DNA of 64,000 bases, from NCBI RefSeq assembly GCF_004358325.1, contig NZ_CP037940.1:124001-188000 (forward strand). Direction: 5' to 3'. The stretch is from Periweissella cryptocerci. Its GTDB lineage: Bacteria > Bacillota > Bacilli > Lactobacillales > Lactobacillaceae. Made by a program: the position numbers and the translations under genes. Shown piece by piece: positions 52,477 through 61,258 of this stretch. A model generated the notes under the pieces. The model did no database searches and was not told the DNA's origin. It saw only the letters and a program-made list of their open reading frames with translations. The number at the start of each line of letters is the position of its first letter. Position 1 is the first letter of the stretch.

Positions 52477-54204
52477 CTAAACAATCGCATCCCCAATAGT
52501 TGCTTTTTCATGTAACATCTTCATGATATTTTCATCAATCGTGTCACGCGTCAGCATATTGATAATTGTCACCTGTTCATTTTCCGAACCAATCCGGTGA
52601 ATCCGACCTGTGCGTTGTTGCATAATCGCCGGATTCCATGACAGATCAAAATTAATTAAAACATCGAACTGTTGCGCGTTCAAACCATAGTTCCCAGCAT
52701 CACTCATCAACAATATATCCCGACTATGCGCCGTGGTTTTCGATTCTTCAAGTTGCTTCGTACGATCTTGGGCCGCGACTCGCCCGTCAATCACAAATGG
52801 TTCCTGCTTAAACTCAGTCATGAAACGTTCTTTGAGAATATCAACCATTTGCACGTATTGGGTGAAGACCACGATTCGTGAATCGCTCGCCAAGAAATCA
52901 CGCATTACTTCGATTAATTCTTCGACTTTAGCGGACTTTTTAGCTGCTTCAGCTAGTTTGATATAACGACTTGCCAAGCTACTATCACTATTTAGCAACA
53001 ATTGTGGGTCATCGCTAATCGCTTGTTCAAGATATTGGTAGCCCAGCATAATTGCATCACTTGGGGCGTCCCCTGTTTTTTGCCGGTTATACGTTTCCAT
53101 GGCCGTTTGAAATTCATCTTGCGCGTACGTGGCGTCTTTGGTGACTTGCTTATACAATGCCGCTTGGTTTTTATCCATTTCCACGTAAATATCTTTATTG
53201 ATGATTTCAGGCAAGTCCTTGGCGACATCTTTTTTCATCCGGCGGAGCATCACGGGAGCTACCTGGTTCCGTAATTCATCAAGATTACGGTAACCTAATG
53301 CTAACTGCCGGCCAAATTTTTCACCGTAGACAATGTATTTTCGCCGAAATTCTTGTAGGGAACCGAGAATTTCAGGATTGATCCATTCCATCAACGCATA
53401 AAGTTCTTCTGGATTGTTTTGCATCGGTGTCCCCGTCGCAGCAAAGCGGTACTCTGAGTTTAACTGCATCATCGCAGCAAATAACTTAGACTCGCGATTT
53501 TTCATCCGGTGCGCTTCATCAGCAATCACAACATCGACAAATTCATCAACCAACGGCGCCACCGTCTCAATGTCAGTCCGGATTGTTTCGTAGTTCGCAA
53601 TCAAAAACGGGGTCGGGTTGGCGGCGTTAAAAAATTCGGTATACACTTTTGCCCGTTTGGCTTTGGTACCATCAACAACGAGACTATCTAATCCGGCAAA
53701 TTTAACGATTTCGCCCTGCCACTGATATTTAACCGCTGACGGCGAAACAATCAAAACTTTTTTGGCGTGACCTTGTTTAATCAGATCCACCGCGGCATAC
53801 ATTGTTTGGAGGGTCTTCCCAAGTCCCATCTCATCCCCAATTATGCCGCGTTTAATCCCAATGAGAAAATTAATCCCATCAACTTGGAACGGATACGGTT
53901 CCACATGGTTTTCCTTAATAAACTGTGCTTGTGGTGTAATCGTCGGGAAAACCCGCGTGTCTGTGCCCCGAATGTAATCAAGCGGTTGCGCATACGTCGT
54001 GATATTATCATATTTTTGATACCATTCTTCAAATAAATCCGCGTCAAGCGTCCACGAGTAGTCGGTTACTTGTTGACCTTTGCGTGCTTGAATTTTGGTA
54101 TCGAGATAGGCTAATACCTCCCGATAGACATTGTTGGGGTTTAATCCGTTAGTTGCGATTTGTAAGTTATTTTGTGCTTTATCTAAAAATAGACTAAATG
54201 CCAT
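52477..54204 (-). CDS. SNF2-family DNA helicase/translocase
   Basis: This 575-residue protein has all SNF2 helicase motifs: GDEMGLGKTLQ (Walker A) near 123, VIADEAHRMKN (DEAH box) near 220, AATGTPMQNN near 245 and the C-terminal QQRTGRIHRIGSENEQ near 535, with VFTQYVQMVDIL near 440. It is an ATP-driven translocase on double-stranded DNA. It stands alone, without a partner such as a methylase or Zorya/DISARM component, so a defence role is not indicated. I chose the ATG at 54204 with GGGGG upstream. Confidence 0.85.
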   Translation of the reverse strand: MAFSLFLDKAQNNLQIATNGLNPNNVYREVLAYLDTKIQARKGQQVTDYSWTLDADLFEEWYQKYDNITTYAQPLDYIRGTDTRVFPTITPQAQFIKENHVEPYPFQVDGINFLIGIKRGIIGDEMGLGKTLQTMYAAVDLIKQGHAKKVLIVSPSAVKYQWQGEIVKFAGLDSLVVDGTKAKRAKVYTEFFNAANPTPFLIANYETIRTDIETVAPLVDEFVDVVIADEAHRMKNRESKLFAAMMQLNSEYRFAATGTPMQNNPEELYALMEWINPEILGSLQEFRRKYIVYGEKFGRQLALGYRNLDELRNQVAPVMLRRMKKDVAKDLPEIINKDIYVEMDKNQAALYKQVTKDATYAQDEFQTAMETYNRQKTGDAPSDAIMLGYQYLEQAISDDPQLLLNSDSSLASRYIKLAEAAKKSAKVEELIEVMRDFLASDSRIVVFTQYVQMVDILKERFMTEFKQEPFVIDGRVAAQDRTKQLEESKTTAHSRDILLMSDAGNYGLNAQQFDVLINFDLSWNPAIMQQRTGRIHRIGSENEQVTIINMLTRDTIDENIMKMLHEKATIGDAIV

Positions 54205-54332
54205 TCTGCTACCCCCATTTTCTATAACAACGTATATTATACCTATTTTCGCATGTTTTCGTCCGCAAAAATAGCCAACATCCCTGTCAGCTACCAATTT
54301 GGTTATATTTCTTTGCCATATCCTGCCGCAAA

Positions 54333-56090
54333 TCACTCAAATTGAGCATCATATAATTGGCGATATTGACCATTTAAGGCGAGTAATTGTTTATGGTTGC
54401 CTTGTTCAACAACATGGCCAGCGTCCATTACAATTATATTATCAGCATTATGCACAGTCGACAAACGGTGCGCAATCACGATTGACGTCCGTTGCTGCAT
54501 CAAGTTATCCAAAGCATGTTGAATTGCTTTTTCGGATTCGTTATCTAATGCCGCTGTTGCTTCATCTAAAATAATGATTGGCGCGTCTTTTAGCAAGGCA
54601 CGCGCGATTGAAATCCGTTGCTTTTGCCCGCCAGATAATTTCACACCGCGCTCACCCACTTGGGTCGTCAGTTCTTGCGGTAAGGTGTGAATGAATTCAG
54701 CAATATCAGCGAGTTGAGCTACTTCCCACACTTCCTCATCGGTTGCGTCTTGGTGGCCGTACGTAATATTATCCCGAATTGTGCCATCAATAATATTAAT
54801 ATCTTGCGAAACAATGGCGATGTTTTGGCGCAAGGATTCCAACTGAATCTGCTGAATTTCTACGCCGTCGTACGCAATTGACCCCCCCGATAAGTCGTAC
54901 AAGCGGTCGAGTAACTTGGTAATCGTGGTTTTACCGGAACCAGAATGACCGACTAGCGCAATCGTCTGCTGAGCTGGCACCTGGAAACTAACGTCCTGGA
55001 TTGCAGCGATGGTATCTTCTTTGCGGTATTCAGTATCATAAGCAAACGACACATTTTGTAACGTAATCCCCGTTTGCAAAGTTGGAAATGGTTGGGCCGT
55101 TGGACTATCAACGATTTCCCGTTTGGCCGCTAAGACCTCCATAATCCGACCGTATGAAACTAGAGCTTGTTGCAGTTGGTTTAATAACCGAGCTGCCTGA
55201 GCAACTGGATTTTGTAACATGACCACATAACTCATGTAAGCGACTAATTGCCCGACTTTCAAGCTACCCTGCATTACAAAGTATGCCCCTAGTAGCAAAA
55301 TTACCGCAGTTCCAAAGTAGTTCACTAAATCAACTAATGGTGAGAAAATCGCTTGATATTTATTCGCCGTAATCGTGTACTTCTTATTCTCGTCAGCATA
55401 CTCATTAAAGCGATTTTCTTCCGCATCTTCACTTGTGTAACTCTTGATTAATTCAATCTCCGTTAACGTGTTTTGCATTTGATTGGACATCTTAGCTTGC
55501 GAAGTTCGGGCTGCTTTAAATGAGTCACGAATGCGCGAACGGAAAAATCTATACAATAGGAAGATTATTGGCAAAGTCACACTCACAGCCAATGCCATTT
55601 GCCAGTTAACAATGAAGATAAAAATTAAGACGCCTACAAATGTTAGTAAATTACCAACCATCGCCAACATACTTGGGGAGATCAAGCTCTGCAAGTTATT
55701 AATATCTTGCGTCAAGCGCACCATCAAGTCCCCAGTTTTACTAGACTCGAAGAAATGTGTGTCCAACCGGATAATGTAAGCATACAAATTTTTGCGGAGG
55801 GTTGTTACTGAGTTTTGACTCAAAACACTCATTAAATAGCCGGAAACAAAATTGAATAAGCCGAGCATAATCACCGTTAATAACATTAAGCCCACCGACA
55901 CAAATAATTGGTTGACGTTGCGATCGGGAATAACGGTATCAATGATATGTTGTGTGAATTGCGGAATAATAAACTGTAAGCCCGTAATTATTAGCAATGC
56001 CACAACGTTAACAACTAATAATCCTTTCCGCTGTAGGACAGTTGCAAAGACATAGCGAAACATATTACCTAGTGTTACTTCTTTTTCCAT
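54333..56090 (-). CDS. ABC multidrug/lipid exporter, full half-transporter
   Basis: This 585-residue protein fuses a six-helix membrane domain (residues 20-310) to an ATPase with Walker A GHSGSGKTT near 371, signature LSGGQKQR near 475, Walker B IIILDEATAALD near 496 and the H-loop IAHRLS. It is of the MsbA/BmrA/LmrA type and would act as a homodimer, or as a heterodimer with the related exporter whose last 20 codons lie at the end of this window. The substrate is unknown. The ATG is preceded by GGGGAC. Confidence 0.88.
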   Translation of the reverse strand: MEKEVTLGNMFRYVFATVLQRKGLLVVNVVALLIITGLQFIIPQFTQHIIDTVIPDRNVNQLFVSVGLMLLTVIMLGLFNFVSGYLMSVLSQNSVTTLRKNLYAYIIRLDTHFFESSKTGDLMVRLTQDINNLQSLISPSMLAMVGNLLTFVGVLIFIFIVNWQMALAVSVTLPIIFLLYRFFRSRIRDSFKAARTSQAKMSNQMQNTLTEIELIKSYTSEDAEENRFNEYADENKKYTITANKYQAIFSPLVDLVNYFGTAVILLLGAYFVMQGSLKVGQLVAYMSYVVMLQNPVAQAARLLNQLQQALVSYGRIMEVLAAKREIVDSPTAQPFPTLQTGITLQNVSFAYDTEYRKEDTIAAIQDVSFQVPAQQTIALVGHSGSGKTTITKLLDRLYDLSGGSIAYDGVEIQQIQLESLRQNIAIVSQDINIIDGTIRDNITYGHQDATDEEVWEVAQLADIAEFIHTLPQELTTQVGERGVKLSGGQKQRISIARALLKDAPIIILDEATAALDNESEKAIQHALDNLMQQRTSIVIAHRLSTVHNADNIIVMDAGHVVEQGNHKQLLALNGQYRQLYDAQFE

Positions 56091-56362
56091 AATAAGTCCC
56101 CCATTTTAAATAAAATGCTTACTTTATGTTAACACTTTTCGCAAAGTAATGTGTGTCATCGCTCGCACTCTGTTTGTCGAGTGTTCGATATTTAATAATA
56201 TATGATGGAATCCCGCGCAGTTAGACAACAAAAACTGCCTAACTTGCAATTTATGCCGAAGTCAGACAGTCTGTGGTAACGCATTATTTTTACTAAGATT
56301 ATTTGCTATAAAACTTACAATTAACGTGATAGTTGAATATCCGGAACACTCAAATAACCAGT

Positions 56363-57010
56363 CTAGTTGTATGACGTGAGGTTGATAATTTCATCAAAGT
56401 AATCATCAAAATTTTTCGAGTGCGTCACCATGATAACCGTCTTCCCCTCCGCTGCAAACTGTCTCAGAAAGCTAAGCATTTGGCGAGCATTCGTGTCATC
56501 GAGTGAGCCAGTAGGTTCGTCAGCTAAAATTATTTTGGTGGGCTTTAACATTAATCGAGCAATTGCGACCCGCTGCTGTTCACCACCACTCAACTCGTAG
56601 GCCTTCATATTAAGATACTCTGCCGATAAGCCAACTTTCGCTAAAGTCAGCAGATAGGCCTGTTTATTTTTGTGGCGTTTATTTTTGGTGAATCGTGTTG
56701 CCAAGCTGAGATTTGTCTGGACGCTTTCGTTCAACATTAACCCATAATCTTGAAAAACGAAACTAAAGGTCGTCCGATATAAATTCCGATGTACCCGAGG
56801 CGTTAATTTTTTTAGTAGTTTGCCATCTAAATAATACTCACCCTCATCGGCCGATTCAAGTAAGCCAAGCATATTTAATAGTGTGGTTTTACCGGTACCG
56901 CTCGCGCCTTTAATAGCCGTAAAGCTACCTGCATTAAATTCATGTGAAAAGCCACTGATAATTTGATGTTTACCAAATGACTTCTCTAAATTGATTACTT
57001 CAATTTTCAT
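56363..57010 (-). CDS. ABC ATPase, lactococcin-972-type exporter group
   Basis: This 215-residue ATPase has Walker A GASGTGKTT near 35, signature LSGGEQQR near 142, Walker B IILADEPTGSLD near 162 and the switch His in VTHSKNF. It belongs to the MacB/LolD-like class. Its coupling to the large DUF1430-like membrane protein (ATG overlapping that gene's stop by four bases) matches the ABC pairs found with lactococcin-972-like bacteriocins. Confidence 0.82.
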   Translation of the reverse strand: MKIEVINLEKSFGKHQIISGFSHEFNAGSFTAIKGASGTGKTTLLNMLGLLESADEGEYYLDGKLLKKLTPRVHRNLYRTTFSFVFQDYGLMLNESVQTNLSLATRFTKNKRHKNKQAYLLTLAKVGLSAEYLNMKAYELSGGEQQRVAIARLMLKPTKIILADEPTGSLDDTNARQMLSFLRQFAAEGKTVIMVTHSKNFDDYFDEIINLTSYN

Positions 57011-59079
57011 CGTAATCCCCTTGTCATTTTTTTAATTGCAATCGAATATACTATGAATGTAATTATGAATTCCAATCCCGCAAACCCCAAATAATAACCA
57101 AACAACCAACTATTGTGGTACCAATTATAGCCAGCAATAATCAATATTACTACAATATTGGGCCAAACATAGTTCAATGCCATTTTTGTTCTATTCCCAC
57201 CAAAAATGATTGCCAATTGTAATGTCCGTCGGCTATATTCTAAGTGACTACGTAAGAATAGTGCACTGAAAAAGTAGTATAAGCTAACCATTATTACTAG
57301 CGCAATACTACACAACCCTACGAATAAAATCTCATCACTATTAACCGAGTTTAGCCGTTCTTCAATTGGCATTGGCCCTTGAAAATACGGTTGTAATCCG
57401 ATTCTTTTCACTAACTTGGTAGCTGAACCATTTTTATTAGTGAACATGTAATTATTTGAATTTCCGGTAACATCGCTGGGATACTCAGAAACGTTTTTCC
57501 GCATGTTACTAGGCGTTAAAACTCGTATTAATGGATGCCGGACAACAGTTTGTGGCAGATACACATATTTAGGATGTGGTGTCTGAATATAAATAAACCG
57601 GATCTTTTGTGCAAAAAAACCGGGTGAGTCACGTAATTCATTATCAGCGTCTGCGTTTTGTCGCATCTGATTATCGTCATCCACAACTTTTTTTAATTGA
57701 TGTATTTCCCGAGTATACGCACTTGGTACCAACTCAATCATATCTTTTTCAGTCGCGCTAATTTTGACGCGGTCACCTTCCAAGTCATAAATTGGCGTCA
57801 TCGTTAAGTAATTTGATGAGACAGTAATTTCATTTTCTAATTCCCTAATAGAAAACTTAGTTGTTTCCGGATGATAATTCATTTGTGCAACCGCATCACT
57901 TGCTTCTAAAATCATTAAATCATTTTCACGGAATAAGTTTTGAAAATAGACATTCATTTGCCTGATATGCTTCAATTTAACTTTGCGGTTTGTTTCATCT
58001 AAAGAATAATCCGTACCTGGGCCTGTATGGCTGGATAATGGTGTTATAAATCTTGCTTGTTTATATTTTATAATTGACTGTTGATATGGCATTGCTTTCA
58101 ACACATCGAGCGTTTCAGCTAAAACATTCTGTGCCAAAATCAATAATATAAACGTCACAACAACTTTTCCAACTAAACTGGCACCATTCAAAATCTGCGC
58201 CTGATCATTCCTTTTTATTTGACTTGGTGAAAATTTTGACATGACCAAAAGGAGACCAAATCCAACTATGCTAATAATTGTTGTTAGAAGGACCAATGCC
58301 ATTGCTGACAGCCACACCCAAAGCAACGGATAAATAATTGAGAATCGAATGACTGAATACGTAACCGTTATGCCGGTGATAATAACTGTGCTAATTACCA
58401 GTGCCTTAATACTTTTCAGAATAGTTTCTTTAAAGATTTGCATTTTACTGAATCCAAAAAGTAATTTTAATGCCTTTTCCCGACTGGTTGCCAAATAGTC
58501 AAACCACATACACATTGTTAAGGTAGCCAGCGCGACGCTTAATAATACCAAAAAAACATTCTCAATCGGTGCCCTTGTTGCAATCAACCTATTCCTGTTG
58601 AGCGCTAAATTCGGTATATTCAAGCCTTGCGACAGTTCATTTTCAATTGCTTCGACATTTTTTTGATTTGAACCAATAATCTGAATCGTATATTGCCCTG
58701 CCACTGATTTTTGTTGTTCTAACGATTCTGTTTTAACTACATTGTGTAATAGCCACTGCTTGCCTTGCCCTTCAATCAGGAACGGTTCATTGTTGGCACG
58801 TGAAACATCATCGTTAAACACGCCAACAAAAATTTTATCACCATTACTAGTCCATTTTTCTTGAAAAACATTAACTTTGTACTTATGCTTTATTTCATTC
58901 AGAATGGCACTAAATTGTTTTTTTGACGTTTCAAAAATCCGTTGGCTCATCATATAACTGTTCTTATTTCTAGCTGCTGAATCAATTTTTATATATTGCC
59001 GTTCCGAAAAAATGGAAAAGCAAATAAAAAAAGAAAGCAACGACACAAATGTAAAGACAATTGGATAAATCTTTTTCAC
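57007..59079 (-). CDS. Bacteriocin-associated membrane protein (DUF1430-like)
   Basis: This 690-residue protein has one N-terminal helix, a large extracellular region (residues 30-165), three to four central helices, a second extracellular region (330-555) and three C-terminal helices, as in MacB/FtsX-like permeases and the lactococcin-972-associated TIGR01654 group. It starts at GTG with AGGAAAG upstream. Motifs are weak, so the family call rests on architecture, length and the adjoining ATPase. No lactococcin-972-like precursor is visible upstream. Confidence 0.7.
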   Translation of the reverse strand: MKKIYPIVFTFVSLLSFFICFSIFSERQYIKIDSAARNKNSYMMSQRIFETSKKQFSAILNEIKHKYKVNVFQEKWTSNGDKIFVGVFNDDVSRANNEPFLIEGQGKQWLLHNVVKTESLEQQKSVAGQYTIQIIGSNQKNVEAIENELSQGLNIPNLALNRNRLIATRAPIENVFLVLLSVALATLTMCMWFDYLATSREKALKLLFGFSKMQIFKETILKSIKALVISTVIITGITVTYSVIRFSIIYPLLWVWLSAMALVLLTTIISIVGFGLLLVMSKFSPSQIKRNDQAQILNGASLVGKVVVTFILLILAQNVLAETLDVLKAMPYQQSIIKYKQARFITPLSSHTGPGTDYSLDETNRKVKLKHIRQMNVYFQNLFRENDLMILEASDAVAQMNYHPETTKFSIRELENEITVSSNYLTMTPIYDLEGDRVKISATEKDMIELVPSAYTREIHQLKKVVDDDNQMRQNADADNELRDSPGFFAQKIRFIYIQTPHPKYVYLPQTVVRHPLIRVLTPSNMRKNVSEYPSDVTGNSNNYMFTNKNGSATKLVKRIGLQPYFQGPMPIEERLNSVNSDEILFVGLCSIALVIMVSLYYFFSALFLRSHLEYSRRTLQLAIIFGGNRTKMALNYVWPNIVVILIIAGYNWYHNSWLFGYYLGFAGLEFIITFIVYSIAIKKMTRGLR

Positions 59080-59241
59080 TAGTCTACGCTTTCCTCATTT
59101 ATTGATAGGCATAACACACTATTGTGTTACAAGAACAGCTTAACAACATCTCAATTTTTGCGTGAACACACAGAGCAACGCTAATGTAGAAAGCTACTAT
59201 AATGTATGAGCTGCTGAAATATATCGGAAAGTTATAAGTGC

Positions 59242-59350
59242 TATAATGTATGAAATTTTTCACTTCAATACGTGAAAAATGTAATGCTGACGGCAAATAA
59301 ATAGCTCGATTCTCCTGTTAAAAGTAGAAATCGAGCTATTTTTTCCTTTT
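59242..59350 (+). ncRNA. Small RNA candidate
   Basis: An extended -10 (TGCTATAAT, -10 at 59242-59247) is followed within 12 bases by the hairpin TTTTTCAC...GTGAAAAA, and then by an intrinsic terminator (arms AATAGCTCGATT and AATCGAGCTATT, then TTTT, 59300-59346). There is no open frame of note between. A similar TATAATGTATGA sequence occurs 44 bases upstream. The terminator could alternatively serve a lost gene or the minus strand. Confidence 0.4.
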
Positions 59351-59359
59351 TTTGATTTT

Positions 59360-59455
59360 GTTATTCCACTAACCTGCGGAATTATCGTCTCCGTATTTTC
59401 CATCATCCAATTTCTGAAGTTCTACTGGTTCTCGATGTTGTTTTTTCATGTAAAT
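59360..59455 (+). repeat. Truncated repeat family A left end within the NUDIX gene
   Basis: CTAACCTGCGGAATTATCGTC, cited by its core GCGGAATTATCGTCTCCGTA, then TCCATCATCCAATTTCTGAAG and TTCTACTGGTTCTCGATG match the left arm of family A. It covers the last codons and stop of the NUDIX gene. Confidence 0.65.
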
Positions 59456-59957
59456 GCGCCAACGCCATATTAACTAACTGGCGGCGACTGTCAATTCGTG
59501 GATCAGATAAGGGCACAAATTCGGCAGCAATAACTTCACTCGCTTGTAGCGTCAAATCTAGTGCTTTTGCGGAGGTCTGGATAGCAAACCAGGACGCAAT
59601 CCGCGCATCAGTAGGTTTACGCTCAGTTAACGTTGTAAACACATTATTCAAATCAACAGTAACAGCTAACCCGATTTCCTCCAACACTTCGCGGTGCATC
59701 GCTTTTAGTAAAGTTTCGCCCGCAAGAACGCTGCCTCCAGTCTCACTAGTCCATTCACCTGGACGCACAAGTTTCTGAAATGAACGTTGTTGCACTAAAA
59801 TATTTTCGTAATCATCAATAATCACAGCTTCAACAATGCGATGAAAATCACCGACGGGTAACAATGTCCCACGCGTACTAGTGCGCCCAGTTGCGTTCCC
59901 CGCGCTATCGAAAATGTCCCACAGTTCGCCAATTTTATCAGCTGGTTCTTCTGGCAT
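59403..59957 (-). CDS. NUDIX hydrolase
   Basis: This 184-residue protein has a NUDIX box GGSVLAGETLLKAMHREVLEEIGL near 75-98 (cited by its parts GGSVLAGET and REVLEEIGL) and the N-terminal WDIFDSAGNATGR resembling isopentenyl-diphosphate-isomerase-like NUDIX proteins. The substrate cannot be told from sequence. The ATG has GAGGAGA upstream. The last 14 or so residues (TTSRTSRTSEIG) are encoded by a fragment of the family A repeat, which also supplies the stop codon. Confidence 0.8.
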   Translation of the reverse strand: MPEEPADKIGELWDIFDSAGNATGRTSTRGTLLPVGDFHRIVEAVIIDDYENILVQQRSFQKLVRPGEWTSETGGSVLAGETLLKAMHREVLEEIGLAVTVDLNNVFTTLTERKPTDARIASWFAIQTSAKALDLTLQASEVIAAEFVPLSDPRIDSRRQLVNMALAHLHEKTTSRTSRTSEIG

Positions 59958-60161
59958 ATGTCACCGTCTCCTCTCATTTGTTCATCAAGAAGACGCATCC
60001 CCTCGTGTACTTATTCCCTAGTCTAGCATGTGAATATGAACTTGCTTAGAATATAGTATGTGTTTTGACTGATGACGTCAGACCGAATGGACCCACTTCA
60101 ACAAAGTGCTAAGTTGCTTAATAATGGCAAAGATACATTGATCAGCTCCAAGATATGGCGC

Positions 60162-60857
60162 TTACCCCCTTAATGTGATGAGGGGTTGATGATCTGCCGG
60201 CCAACTAACTGGCAGTGCGCGGTAGACCCGCAGTGCTTGTGCATTGGCCGTATCAAACTCGCCGCTGATTGCTTGGTACCCAGCGCCCTTAAGCCTGATA
60301 AATAACGTATTAACTAGCTGAGTCAGCATTTTAGGGTTGTCAGCGCAAAGCCATCCAATTTCAACCGCGTGATGTGTTGCATGAAATAGCGTAATGTAAC
60401 CCGCTACTTCTTCAAAATCATCAAAATAAAAAATACTATCATCATGGGCAAAATCATCCGCATTAAATGTCGCATTAGCAACATCTGCCGGTGTCATTTC
60501 GGCTGGATTTTCCAGGTGTACATGTAAATAATCAGTCCGCATCCGCCCAATAACTGCTTTGCGTTGTGCCTCAGTTAATTCATTTGCGGATTTAACCCGC
60601 AAGCGCTGATTGCCATCGAGTATCATTGTTTGGACATTACTAAGCGTTGACATATAAGTTTTGCTGATAATTTTGAACTTTAGTGCGGTCAATTTTTTAA
60701 CCAATTTGGAGTCATACGTCTTGACAAGTAATGGTAACTTAGTCGCCGCTCTAATTTGCTTGAGTTCAGCCTTTAAATCACCACTAAAGTCGCGCGAAAT
60801 ATGCACATTAAGACTATGTGGGTGGATTCGATTTGTTGATGTGCTTAGTGATTTCAT
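60162..60857 (-). CDS. GNAT-type acetyltransferase-like protein
   Basis: This 231-residue protein has a GNAT-like C-terminal half: VKSANELTEAQRKAVIGRM near 88, EVAGYITLFHATHHAVEIGWL near 150-170 (cited by its parts EVAGYITLF and AVEIGWL) and ANAQALRVYRALPVSW near 205, where Asn/Ala-x-x-Ala-x-x-x-Tyr is the acetyl-CoA end. The N-terminal half may be a second, degenerate domain. The start at 60857 has AGAGGG upstream. The substrate is unknown. Confidence 0.65.
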   Translation of the reverse strand: MKSLSTSTNRIHPHSLNVHISRDFSGDLKAELKQIRAATKLPLLVKTYDSKLVKKLTALKFKIISKTYMSTLSNVQTMILDGNQRLRVKSANELTEAQRKAVIGRMRTDYLHVHLENPAEMTPADVANATFNADDFAHDDSIFYFDDFEEVAGYITLFHATHHAVEIGWLCADNPKMLTQLVNTLFIRLKGAGYQAISGEFDTANAQALRVYRALPVSWPADHQPLITLRG

Positions 60858-60958
60858 CGCCGTACCCTCTTTTCTATTACCTTGATTGTACCATTTCTCA
60901 TTATACTTTAATAAACACATTTATTATTCGTTTCTGACTGCCAATTACGCCAAAAAAG

Positions 60959-61206
60959 GGCTAAAATTTTTCTAGCGTAGAATTTGGCTATGTGTCTCAG
61001 CTCCATTCCCACTACGAGGCTGGAACCAGTCTGGACACCGTGATGGAAGACAAGCATTTGAAGCCACAGTGCGGTCTTCAAATGTTTGCGAAGCTTGGTT
61101 CGCTAACGCGGTAACCATCTTCACAAATCCATAATCAGTAACCAAACCCGTTACTGATTATGCCATCACGGTGCGAGCTAAATTCCACGTCAGACGAAAT
61201 AGCGCC
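60959..61206 (+). repeat. Structured repeat family B (MITE-like), copy 2
   Basis: It begins GGCTAAAATTTTTCTAGCG and ends CCACGTCAGACGAAATAGCGCC. AAAAAAG occurs on both sides (60952-60958 and 61207-61213), a 7- to 8-bp duplication. The 130-base core matches the copy at 19555 almost exactly. The target is the T-tract of the terminator of the alcohol dehydrogenase gene. Confidence 0.85.
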
Positions 61207-61246
61207 AAAAAAGGAATCCAACCCAGTTAATGGTCGAATTCCTTTT
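61207..61246 (-). terminator. Terminator of the alcohol dehydrogenase gene
   Basis: On the minus strand GGAATTCGACC and GGTTGGATTCC pair around ATTAACTG and are followed by TTTTTT. The T-run is the target duplicated by the adjoining family B element. Confidence 0.85.
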
Positions 61247-61258
61247 CATGCGTTTATA

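Noticed and set aside
52477..54204. The SNF2 helicase as part of a phage defence island
   Set aside because: Its neighbours are a repeat and a multidrug exporter; no methylase, nuclease or known defence partner is adjacent.
59099..59296. A 65-codon minus-strand frame before the DUF1430-like gene, considered as a lactococcin-972-like precursor
   Set aside because: No signal peptide at the N-terminus and none of the family's conserved C-terminal pattern; it crosses the promoter-like region of the small RNA candidate.
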